Source: Gammaproteobacteria bacterium
Lineage (GTDB): Bacteria > Pseudomonadota > Gammaproteobacteria > Enterobacterales > Alteromonadaceae
Direction of reading: 5' to 3'
Length of the DNA stretch: 64,000 bases
Assembly: GCA_018826295.1 (NCBI GenBank)
Contig: JAHJZX010000037.1
Span: 124,001 to 188,000 of the forward strand
Under the pieces are notes generated by a model, which saw only the letters and a program-made list of their open reading frames with translations, had not been told where the DNA came from and searched no databases. Below, in pieces: positions 54,216 to 61,273 of the stretch. The translations under genes were made by a program, and so were the position numbers. How positions within the stretch are numbered: the stretch's first letter is position 1; each line of letters begins with the position of its first letter.

Positions 54216-56240
54216 TTAACGGCCACCGGGTGCGGCAAATTTAGTCATCCAGTCTTTAACCTGGTTATACCAATATATCGAATTATTCGGTTTTAAGATC
54301 CAGTGATTTTCGTCCGGGAAATAAATCATCCGCGACTCGACACCACGCGTTTGCAGGGTGCGAAATAGCTCAAAGCCTTGCCCCACCGGCACCCGGTAAT
54401 CCAGCTGGCCGTGGATCACCAGTGTAGGTGTGTTGAACTTGTCGGCATGATAGTGCGGCGAAATGCTTTTATAAATGTCAGGATTTTGCCAATAGCCACC
54501 AAAGCGGGTGGAATGCACGGCAAAATCGGCCGCCATTTGCGAATACATGTTATACACCGCGGCATGGATCAGCAGCGCTTTAAACGGATGCTCTGTGCCC
54601 AACAGCACTGAAGTTAAATAGCCACCATAACTGGCACCGCCGGCAACCATCCGCTCGGTATCTATCCAGCTTTGCTGTTCAAACCATTTGGTGGCGGCCT
54701 GAATATCCGCTAGCGGCTTAGTGCGCCAGTCGGGATTGATTGCGTCGGCAAAGTCCTGGCCAAAACCGCTGGAGCCGTGGAAATTCGGCCAGGCGGTAAC
54801 ATAACCCCAGGAGGCGAAGGTTTGTGCATTCCAGCGGTAACTGAAGCTGTCGCCAATGGCGTTGTGCGGGCCACCGTGAATTAGCAAAAACAACGGGTAT
54901 TTTTTGCTCTTATCAAAGCCTGGCGGATAATGCAGCCACATCTGAATGTCGGCACCATCAGCACCTTTATAGGTTACCGACTCATAACTGCCCAGCCCGG
55001 CTTTGGCTAACACTTCGTCGTTGAAACTATCGAGCCGGCGGGTTTTGCCGTTTTTACTATCCACCAGCACTAAGCGTGCCGGGTATAAAAAGCTGTCGTT
55101 AGTCGCCACCAGCTGATTTTTGCCCGCCAGCGCTGGCTGGCCAAAGCTGGTCGTTTGGGTAATAGCCCGCGGTTTGCCATTTTTTGCATCGATGTAATAC
55201 AAGCGGCGCACTGCTGCATCATCGATACTGGCATAAAAGCCTTTGCCATCAGCGGCCCAAACAACACCACTTACCGAGCGATCCCAGCCCGTGCTGAGCT
55301 CACGTTGCTTTTTCGTGCCGATATCATAAAGCTGCAAACGGGCGGTATCGGCATAAAAACCCGGTATACGCTGGCTGCTAAAAGCCAGGCTCTTACCGTC
55401 CGGGCTAAAGCCGGGGTTAAAATCGGCCGCCGGATTAGTAGCGGTGATATTGTCTGCGCTATCGCCGCCTATACGGGCGAGGAAGATATCAATATTCGGA
55501 TCAACCTGATTGTCACTGCCATTAGCAGTAAAGGCGACATACTGCTCTTTGGCATCAATATCGTAGTCATTGGCACTCTGGCTTGAACGCGGTAACTGCT
55601 GCCCCAGCGGCTGGCTAACCGGCTGCACTTCGCCCCCCGCAGCAGCAATACGAAACAGATGCGCCTGACGGTTTTCGTCTATCCAGTGATCAAAGTGCGA
55701 ATAAGGCAGTGCATTCCATTGTTTGGCCGACATTTTATTGTCTTTCTCGGCTTTAATATGCGCCGCCATCTCGTCCCAGCTTTTATCCGGCCAAACCCGG
55801 CTGATAAAGTACAAATGCTTACCTTGCCATTTCAGGCCGGACACGCCGGTCGGCACCTGAGTTAAGCGCTGCGCTTCACCCGGGGTTGCCAGCGGCAACA
55901 GGTAAATCTGACCGGCATCGTCTTTGTCACGCTGGCTAATAAAGGCCAGGGTGTTACCATCGGGCGAAAACACCGGCTCGCTGGCGCGCAGGCCTTCCGC
56001 CGTTAAAGCAGTTTGCTGCTTGCCATCAGCGCTAAACAGCCACAACCTAGTGTGGCCTTTATCGGCTTTTACATCATATTTAGTTACCGGCGCCACTATA
56101 TAGCGGCCATTGCTGGAGGCAACCGGGTTGCCAATACGCTCCAGCTGCCACAGCCGCTCTACGCTAAGGCTGGTATCGTCCTGCGCCCAGGCCATCACAG
56201 GCAGCAGGCACAACACCAGCAAAAGGTGCAGTTTTTTCAT
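54216..56240 (-). CDS. S9 family prolyl oligopeptidase-type peptidase, exported
   Basis: 674 residues from the ATG at 56240 behind CGGAG; the longer ORF extends into the palindrome region and is rejected. Signal peptide MKKLHLLLVLCLLPVMAWA. Residues about 40-400 form a WD40/TolB-like beta-propeller; about 420-674 form the alpha/beta hydrolase. Catalytic Ser lies in GGASYGGYLTS, Asp in HGQLDYRVPVGQG and His in PDENHWI. It resembles dipeptidyl aminopeptidase/acylaminoacyl-peptidase enzymes, probably acting on periplasmic peptides. Confidence 0.93.
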   Translation of the reverse strand: MKKLHLLLVLCLLPVMAWAQDDTSLSVERLWQLERIGNPVASSNGRYIVAPVTKYDVKADKGHTRLWLFSADGKQQTALTAEGLRASEPVFSPDGNTLAFISQRDKDDAGQIYLLPLATPGEAQRLTQVPTGVSGLKWQGKHLYFISRVWPDKSWDEMAAHIKAEKDNKMSAKQWNALPYSHFDHWIDENRQAHLFRIAAAGGEVQPVSQPLGQQLPRSSQSANDYDIDAKEQYVAFTANGSDNQVDPNIDIFLARIGGDSADNITATNPAADFNPGFSPDGKSLAFSSQRIPGFYADTARLQLYDIGTKKQRELSTGWDRSVSGVVWAADGKGFYASIDDAAVRRLYYIDAKNGKPRAITQTTSFGQPALAGKNQLVATNDSFLYPARLVLVDSKNGKTRRLDSFNDEVLAKAGLGSYESVTYKGADGADIQMWLHYPPGFDKSKKYPLFLLIHGGPHNAIGDSFSYRWNAQTFASWGYVTAWPNFHGSSGFGQDFADAINPDWRTKPLADIQAATKWFEQQSWIDTERMVAGGASYGGYLTSVLLGTEHPFKALLIHAAVYNMYSQMAADFAVHSTRFGGYWQNPDIYKSISPHYHADKFNTPTLVIHGQLDYRVPVGQGFELFRTLQTRGVESRMIYFPDENHWILKPNNSIYWYNQVKDWMTKFAAPGGR

Positions 56241-56405
56241 CGGGATAACTCCGTTATTATGTTTAGGTACCGCAAAAATACTAGCACAGGCTAAACACAA
56301 CGCTTTAGGTACGCGCCAGGCGGCAGGGAATTTGCTGTGAGTAAGAGACCTTGATGAAGGTTTATGCCGCACCTTATTCATATGTCGTAAAAACCTCCAG
56401 TCAAA

Positions 56406-56471
56406 TGGCGCAGTTTTTTGAACTGCGCCAAAAACACGGACTAAAATGGCGCAGTTCAAAAAACTGCGCCA
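56406..56471. repeat. Pair of mirror-image palindromes upstream of the Fic remnant
   Basis: Two perfect palindromes with ten-base arms TGGCGCAGTT/AACTGCGCCA lie at 56406-56430 (loop TTTTG) and 56447-56471 (loop CAAAA), 16 bases apart. The second is the exact reverse complement of the first over 25 bases. They lie about 160 bases upstream of the S9 gene and directly before the Fic remnant, so an operator for the fic gene is one reading. A transposon-like remnant or RNA hairpin pair is another. Confidence 0.8.
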
Positions 56472-56511
56472 TAATGGTGCCAAATGATCGACACCACAAC
56501 TGCTCGAGCAA

Positions 56512-57084
56512 CAATTCGATTTACTGCTGAGTAAAGCAAACCAAATAACAGATCCGTTTGAGCAATCCTTTTTTATGATGGTGCACCTGCCCTATCTGCA
56601 GCCATTTGCAGACATCAACAAACGCACCTCTCGCCTGGCAGCTAATCTACCGCTATTCCGTGCAAACTTGTGTCCACTCACGTTTCTCGATGTGCCTGAA
56701 CAAGCCTATAGCAGAGCCACTTTGGGCGTTTACGAAATGACAAGGGTTGAATTGCTTCGCGATCTCTACGTATGGGCCTATGAGCGCTCAGCACATGAGT
56801 ACCTGGCAATACGGCAAGAACTGGCCGAACCGGATCCGCTTCGGCTCGAATGGCGCGATCTCCTGAAAAAGAGCATTCACCAAATCGTCACTACGCCGGC
56901 TACAGACGCACTGACAATTATCAACCAGCGAGTCGACGCAGACGTGCCGGAGTTACAGCGCACAGCGGTGAAAGCGCTTATCGTCGAAGAATTACGACGT
57001 TTACACGAAGGCGTTCTGGCACGTTATGGCTTACGCCCCTCAGAGTTCGCATCGTGGAAAGCGGCTCAAGCCAACAAAGATTAG
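56512..57084 (+). pseudogene. Fic family protein, N-terminally truncated remnant
   Basis: The frame reads LEQQFDLLLSKANQITDPFEQSFFMMVHLPYLQPFADINKRTSRLAANLPLF and runs to LHEGVLARYGLRPSEFASWKAAQ. This matches the C-terminal half of a roughly 390-residue Fic subgroup in which the Fic motif is LQPF-D-NKR-SRLAAN instead of HPFxxGNGR. The upstream half (N-terminal domain and inhibitory region) is missing: the frame hits TGA at about 56485 and the only in-frame ATGs (56575, 56578) lie just before the Fic loop. AMPylation activity is doubtful. It is probably a deletion remnant left at the island edge. Confidence 0.75.
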
Positions 57085-57091
57085 CTACTAA

Positions 57092-57127
57092 ATTACTCGG
57101 GCTGTCCTGCCCTCGCCCTGCGGGCCA
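57092..57127. repeat. Direct repeat B, left copy
   Basis: A 36-base sequence beginning ATTACTCGG and ending CTGCGGGCCA, matching the copy at 60888-60923 at 35 of 36 positions. The two copies bound the 3.8-kb AT-rich block. The left copy directly follows the Fic remnant stop. Confidence 0.85.
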
Positions 57128-57162
57128 ACTGAAGCTGTTCCAATGTGCTCCTAACGATTTGG

Positions 57163-57909
57163 TTAATCAAGTCTGTCCAGATATGCAGGAAGCTGATCAA
57201 ATCTTTTAAGTAACGATCGTATACGAGCATTTAACTTTAGGTACTTAGAATAAACTTTAGGGTTTCCGTAATGTTCCTCTAATTTGGCGAGCGTAATGGT
57301 ATTCATCTTTTGCAGTTTCTCTAAATGCTCCATTCCACTATCACGTTGAAATAAATAGAGTCGCTCAATATTCAACACATCTTCAATGCGAGTTAAGCAA
57401 TCCACACCACAGAAACCATCTCCATAATTGGTAAAACCTATACTCGACAAGCCGTTTTCTCCTTTCAGATGCTCCATAACGCTCCGGTCAAAAACAACTC
57501 TTGGCCAATCTGCATATTGGCTTTCAAGTTCATAGGCTTTGATCATCGCCGGGCCAAAGACGCCGTCCGCTTTATGATATAGCTTTCCGTACGCCATACC
57601 GCCTCTTAATGCGATAGCCTGATTCAGATAAGTGTCTTGCAGCATTTTTACCGTGGCAGTCACCAGAATGTTCGATGCTTCTGCAACATCCTCGTTATTA
57701 ACTTCGATAGAGAGCACGATGCAATCGCTAAATGTAGCAGCAATAGGGCTGCTACCAATTTTTTCCATGTACTCTTTGCTGGATCTAAGCTCAAGTTTAA
57801 TTCTTCGGATAACTTTATGAACGACATCACAATCTTGCCCTTTTACCAAGGCCGAAAAGCCCAAAATATCCAGAAAAAGACAGAGCCTGTCTTGATAGGT
57901 GTGTTTCAC
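57163..57909 (-). CDS. Class III nucleotide cyclase-like protein, stand-alone
   Basis: 248 residues, no membrane segment. The fold pattern of class III cyclases is visible: FLDILGF at 12-18 and FSD at 60-62 supply the two metal-binding aspartates (Asp14, Asp62), then LRGGMAYGKLYH (101-112) and GPAMIKAYELE (119-129). At the last motif the Asn and Arg used for transition-state contact in adenylate cyclases appear replaced (MIKAYEL for VNxAxRL). Activity or base specificity is therefore unclear. Relatives include stand-alone cyclases such as the pyrimidine cyclases of Pycsar defence; membership is not established. Confidence 0.6.
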   Translation of the reverse strand: MKHTYQDRLCLFLDILGFSALVKGQDCDVVHKVIRRIKLELRSSKEYMEKIGSSPIAATFSDCIVLSIEVNNEDVAEASNILVTATVKMLQDTYLNQAIALRGGMAYGKLYHKADGVFGPAMIKAYELESQYADWPRVVFDRSVMEHLKGENGLSSIGFTNYGDGFCGVDCLTRIEDVLNIERLYLFQRDSGMEHLEKLQKMNTITLAKLEEHYGNPKVYSKYLKLNARIRSLLKRFDQLPAYLDRLD

Positions 57910-57993
57910 TTTTACGGCCTCAGATAACTGTATTTCTGTACTTTTATCAGTTAAATACAGATCAGGACAGTCCTTTGGTTAAATCGCGTTAGT

Positions 57994-58203
57994 AAGAGGT
58001 TCCATCACAAGTCCCAGTTCTGCACTACCATGTTGAGATAGACAGCGAAACCGGACAAATCAGCACTGACTATTACGATGGCTTTATTACTACCAAGCTA
58101 AAAGGCATTTGCTATTTAGGCCAAGCCATAATCACCCGCTTGCACCAGTGGCGAATTGAGATCAGTCAAAGCGCTTTTCACTCTCACTTGGAGTTCTGTA
58201 AAT
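57994..58203 (+). pseudogene. Remnant of an unidentified gene
   Basis: An open stretch of about 70 codons without a start codon follows stop codons near 57990. It reads VLHYHVEIDSETGQISTDYYDGFITTKLKGICYLGQAIITRLHQWRIEISQSAF and ends in TAA at 58203. It looks like the C-terminal end of a coding gene whose front was lost. I do not recognise the family. It occupies most of the 300-base gap between the two minus-strand genes. Confidence 0.4.
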
Positions 58204-58211
58204 AAGTGTAC

Positions 58212-59582
58212 TTAATCTTTTTTCTTTTTAATCATTCTAAGGATAAAAAACGCCAACCCTCCCCACGCAATGAGAAAAAAGTAAACTGGTATTGAACTAA
58301 AAGAATAAACCCAACCGGACTCCACCGTCCCTACCACCGAAGCAATTACGAAAAGCCAAATAGCACATCTCATGAACCACAATCTAATAGCTATTAGTTT
58401 AAGTCTTTTATCAAAATCTGAGCTAAATCCATCTATTAAGTCACCAATTTCACTTTTTTCAGTCAATGGCTCATTCGATAATGTTAAACGGCGTTGAAAC
58501 CTCATGAGGGAATTAAGAGTTCTAGATCTTACCTGACCAATCAAATAAAGCTGGCTTTCCAGCTGAAATGAAACTATCGCAGTACCAAACAAAACTACCA
58601 GACACAAACCTAGAGAAAATATCCAATCAAAATTCGGGTTTCGAAGAACAAACAACCACAAAGCAAACAAGGATGGAACCGATAAAGTCTTTACAACTAC
58701 ATCGCTTACCAAGTCATTTGCACCTTTAATTGCGTTATGAATATATTCTCTTACTTCGTTACTAAATTTATTAAAAGAAAAACCCCTAATATAAAGTTCG
58801 TAGCTAGCTCGGTATTTATCTAAAATATCAGACCAATTTAAAGCCAAATAGTAAATTGTAGGATCACCATCTTTTGCATAGGATAAAAACTCCCAAATTG
58901 CTACCCTTAGCGTGGAAAGCTTTTCCTCCTTATGTGGCAAATTATCAGTTGAAGTTAACTCCTTGAGTAAAGTTAAATCAGGAATATTGGCTATACTCAG
59001 TAATTCGTGACTAAAATTTAACTCGATAGATTTTGGAGAAAGACTCTTGTTTGTATCATCAGTTATAACAAGAATTGCTCTGCTATTACCTGTCGATGTT
59101 ACATCATGATAGTGACAAATGCCTTTTATGTTCTCAATGAATAAGCATAGACTTTGTAACTTATCAATTGATACATTGCTCTTAGATACCTTGTCATCTG
59201 GGTAGTAATAATTAGAATCAACGAGAAAAAAGCATTCAGGAAGCTTTCCTTTATTGAGTGTCTTAGCTCTGCTAACGAAGTCATCAATATCTAAATAGAA
59301 TTGCTCGTCATCAGCTCTCGATAACACTACTTTGATCAAGTCAGCTGTTTCACCAGTTTTTCTTTGAAGCACCTCAATTGCACCGTCATTTCCATCAAAT
59401 CTTTCAGGCCCAAACACAACCTCAACAGAAAAACTTGAAGAACGAGTTCCCCAAAGTCCACACAATGCGTCAGCTAATTCCTTTGTTAGAGTTATCTGCC
59501 TCGCAATGAATGTATGGTCTTGCCTTATCGGGGGTAAACCTAATAATCGGTATATACTAATTGTGAATGACAGAGGTGACAC
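58212..59582 (-). CDS. Unknown protein with N-terminal soluble domain and four membrane helices
   Basis: 456 residues, GTG start placed immediately after the stop of the upstream nucleoid-associated gene. About residues 1-290 are soluble, with no motif I recognise (segments EVVFGPERFDGNDGAIEVLQRKTGE and PECFFLVDSNYYYPDD stand out). Hydrophobic helices lie at about 296-314, 319-340, 400-420 and 430-450, and the tail is KKKKD. A 60-residue cytoplasmic loop separates the two hairpins. Codon use and AT content differ from the flanking chromosome. Coupling to an NdpA-like gene suggests a two-gene module; a membrane effector is one possibility. Function not known. Confidence 0.75.
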   Translation of the reverse strand: MSPLSFTISIYRLLGLPPIRQDHTFIARQITLTKELADALCGLWGTRSSSFSVEVVFGPERFDGNDGAIEVLQRKTGETADLIKVVLSRADDEQFYLDIDDFVSRAKTLNKGKLPECFFLVDSNYYYPDDKVSKSNVSIDKLQSLCLFIENIKGICHYHDVTSTGNSRAILVITDDTNKSLSPKSIELNFSHELLSIANIPDLTLLKELTSTDNLPHKEEKLSTLRVAIWEFLSYAKDGDPTIYYLALNWSDILDKYRASYELYIRGFSFNKFSNEVREYIHNAIKGANDLVSDVVVKTLSVPSLFALWLFVLRNPNFDWIFSLGLCLVVLFGTAIVSFQLESQLYLIGQVRSRTLNSLMRFQRRLTLSNEPLTEKSEIGDLIDGFSSDFDKRLKLIAIRLWFMRCAIWLFVIASVVGTVESGWVYSFSSIPVYFFLIAWGGLAFFILRMIKKKKD

Positions 59583-60701
59583 TTAGCTTTCTCTCTCTCT
59601 GAGTACTTCTTCAATTTTCGTTCTGATTCTGTCAGACAAGTTTCTAATAGTTATGTATCCACCATCGGGTGTCGGGCAATATTGAATATCAGCAGATGGG
59701 TTGGTACCAAATACTCTTTTTTCGAAATTTAAAGACCAGCTTCCTCCGGTGTCTTTCAACAAAACTTTCTTAGCTTTCCTGATCTCTCCAGAGTGAGTAT
59801 AAAAAGAATCTGGCACATTAAATGGCGGATTATTTGCAAACTCCACAAACGTGTCGTTTAGTTCATCAGCTAATTCAACGGGTATCAATGAGTTAACAAC
59901 GTGATTAATTTCATCAATCGAACATGTTTTATCATCTCTCGTTAATATATTTTCCAACAACTCAACTACTCGGTCATGCGCATTGTTAGAAAGATGCTCC
60001 AACCTCTCATCACGTTCGAAAAATTGCGTCACTGCTTCGATAGCATTTTTAGTAGACGTTGCCGATTCAATCGCATTAGTACAACCGAAGGCGGTAATAA
60101 AATATCCGGAGGCACTTTTGTTATTTTTTGGACTAATGAATGTTAAGTAAGCTCCATTTATAGCGTCACCTAATTCTTCAGCATCTCTCGCATCCATATA
60201 TGAGGATATGTTAATTCTGATAGCTTGATGTATTTTAGATAAATCGACTTCCTGGATTACTTTGGGCTCTAAATTTACAAGACTAATTCCGTCTCTCTTT
60301 TTGACCATCGCCGCGAGAATATAGCCATGGCCACCTTGTTGATAATATGCAAATACAACATAACCACCAGTTGCGAAATTCTGACTTCCAGCTTTCTCTA
60401 CCAGATTTACCATTGCTGAGTTAGTCAACGCTAGGAATGCGTCATCATCTCCAATGCTATCTACAAAACTCAAAAACTGAGTAGGAAATGTATAAGCACC
60501 GTTAGTTTCGAAGGTTCCTTTTGAGGATGCATTTCCTTTAGTGCCATAAAGCGACTGTATACTTTTGACCAGCTCATATGTTGGCTCCGAAGTTACATCT
60601 AAAAGATTTTCCGCTTCAACGTAATGTGCTTCTATTGCAGGCGAGTCTTCTCGTGCAGGCTCTTTAACAAGTTCATGAATAACAGCGCAAATTAAGTCCA
60701 T
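59583..60701 (-). CDS. NdpA/YejK-like nucleoid-associated protein
   Basis: 372 residues from ATG 60701, which follows AAGGA at usable spacing; the ATG four codons earlier abuts that site. It begins MDLICAVIHELVKE, like YejK. It has the family core FLALTNSAMVNLVEKAGSQNFATGGYVVFAYYQQGGHGYILAAMVKKRDGISL and LSKIHQAIRINI, a pattern of the 37-kDa nucleoid-associated proteins. The C-terminal half diverges. In the chromosome-encoded form the role is DNA binding; here it heads an AT-rich two-gene operon with a membrane protein in an island, so it may have been recruited to a defence or maintenance function. Confidence 0.72.
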   Translation of the reverse strand: MDLICAVIHELVKEPAREDSPAIEAHYVEAENLLDVTSEPTYELVKSIQSLYGTKGNASSKGTFETNGAYTFPTQFLSFVDSIGDDDAFLALTNSAMVNLVEKAGSQNFATGGYVVFAYYQQGGHGYILAAMVKKRDGISLVNLEPKVIQEVDLSKIHQAIRINISSYMDARDAEELGDAINGAYLTFISPKNNKSASGYFITAFGCTNAIESATSTKNAIEAVTQFFERDERLEHLSNNAHDRVVELLENILTRDDKTCSIDEINHVVNSLIPVELADELNDTFVEFANNPPFNVPDSFYTHSGEIRKAKKVLLKDTGGSWSLNFEKRVFGTNPSADIQYCPTPDGGYITIRNLSDRIRTKIEEVLRERES

Positions 60702-60831
60702 AACAAACCACATCCTTTTGTACCAATTTTAATGTGAGATTACACATTTCAGTTGAAAAGAAAAGTAAAATATTTGTGGGAAATTCGACTTAAGTAGCTA
60801 TAAATACGCTATAAAATTTTCTATCAGGCAT

Positions 60832-60863
60832 AAAAAAAGGTCTCGCTTTTCAGCCAAGACCTT
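60832..60863 (-). terminator. Terminator beside the tRNA fragment
   Basis: Minus-strand stem AAGGTCT/AGACCTT followed by a T7 run. It sits just 3' of the duplicated tRNA end, as the terminator at 60996 does for the intact tRNA, suggesting a former tandem tRNA unit. Confidence 0.65.
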
Positions 60864-60869
60864 GATTTA

Positions 60870-60890
60870 TATGGCGCACCCGATAGGATT
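60870..60890 (-). repeat. Duplicated 3' end of tRNA-Arg (att-like)
   Basis: 21 bases identical to 61028-61048, covering the tRNA CCA end, acceptor 3' strand and part of the T stem. Such duplications mark integration at tRNA 3' ends by tyrosine integrases, or loss of a tandem tRNA copy. No integrase gene is in the window. Confidence 0.7.
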
Positions 60891-60923
60891 ACTCGGTCTG
60901 TCCTGCCCTCGCCCTGCGGGCCA
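60888..60923. repeat. Direct repeat B, right copy
   Basis: Second 36-base copy, one mismatch from 57092-57127. Its first three bases coincide with the end of the duplicated tRNA segment, which places the island boundary at the tRNA. Confidence 0.85.
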
Positions 60924-60995
60924 GCTCACGCTGTTCAAAAACGTTCCTGACGTTTTTGTCGAACCTAACGGTTCGCCTCCTTCGGAGTGCATAAA

Positions 60996-61019
60996 CAAAA
61001 AAACCACCCTACGGTGGTT
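60996..61019 (-). terminator. Terminator of tRNA-Arg
   Basis: Minus-strand hairpin AACCACC-GTAG-GGTGGTT followed by a T7 run, about ten bases past the tRNA 3' end. Confidence 0.85.
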
Positions 61020-61029
61020 GTTTTGTTTA

Positions 61030-61106
<77 letters not shown>

Positions 61107-61273
61107 ACGCATCGCCTGTTTGGGCGAGGGCGCATTATAGTCAGCCTTAGGCCGCCTGTCTATTGCCTGGCAGTGCGTTTTTTCAACAGTCAGTTATAAA
61201 TAGGTTATTTACAAGCCTTGGCGCTAGCAGCTAGAGTGGTAGCTCATTCAGTTTTTGGTGCCCAAAAGTTAGT

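Larger units (their letters stand above)
60702..61029. other. Intergenic region with tRNA fragment, repeats and hairpins
   Basis: No gene here. Going rightward it contains the promoter region of the NdpA-like operon (AT-rich, about 60715-60830), a hairpin/T-run terminator (60832-60863, minus strand), a duplicated tRNA-Arg 3' end (60870-60890), repeat B (60888-60923), an AAAAACG/CGTTTTT hairpin (about 60936-60957) and the tRNA terminator (60996-61019). The spurious ORFs crossing it are ignored. Confidence 0.6.

Noticed and set aside
54084..54296. 70-codon plus-strand ORF after the OsmC gene
   Set aside because: It reads through a strong terminator hairpin and into the antisense of the S9 gene; no ribosome-binding site.
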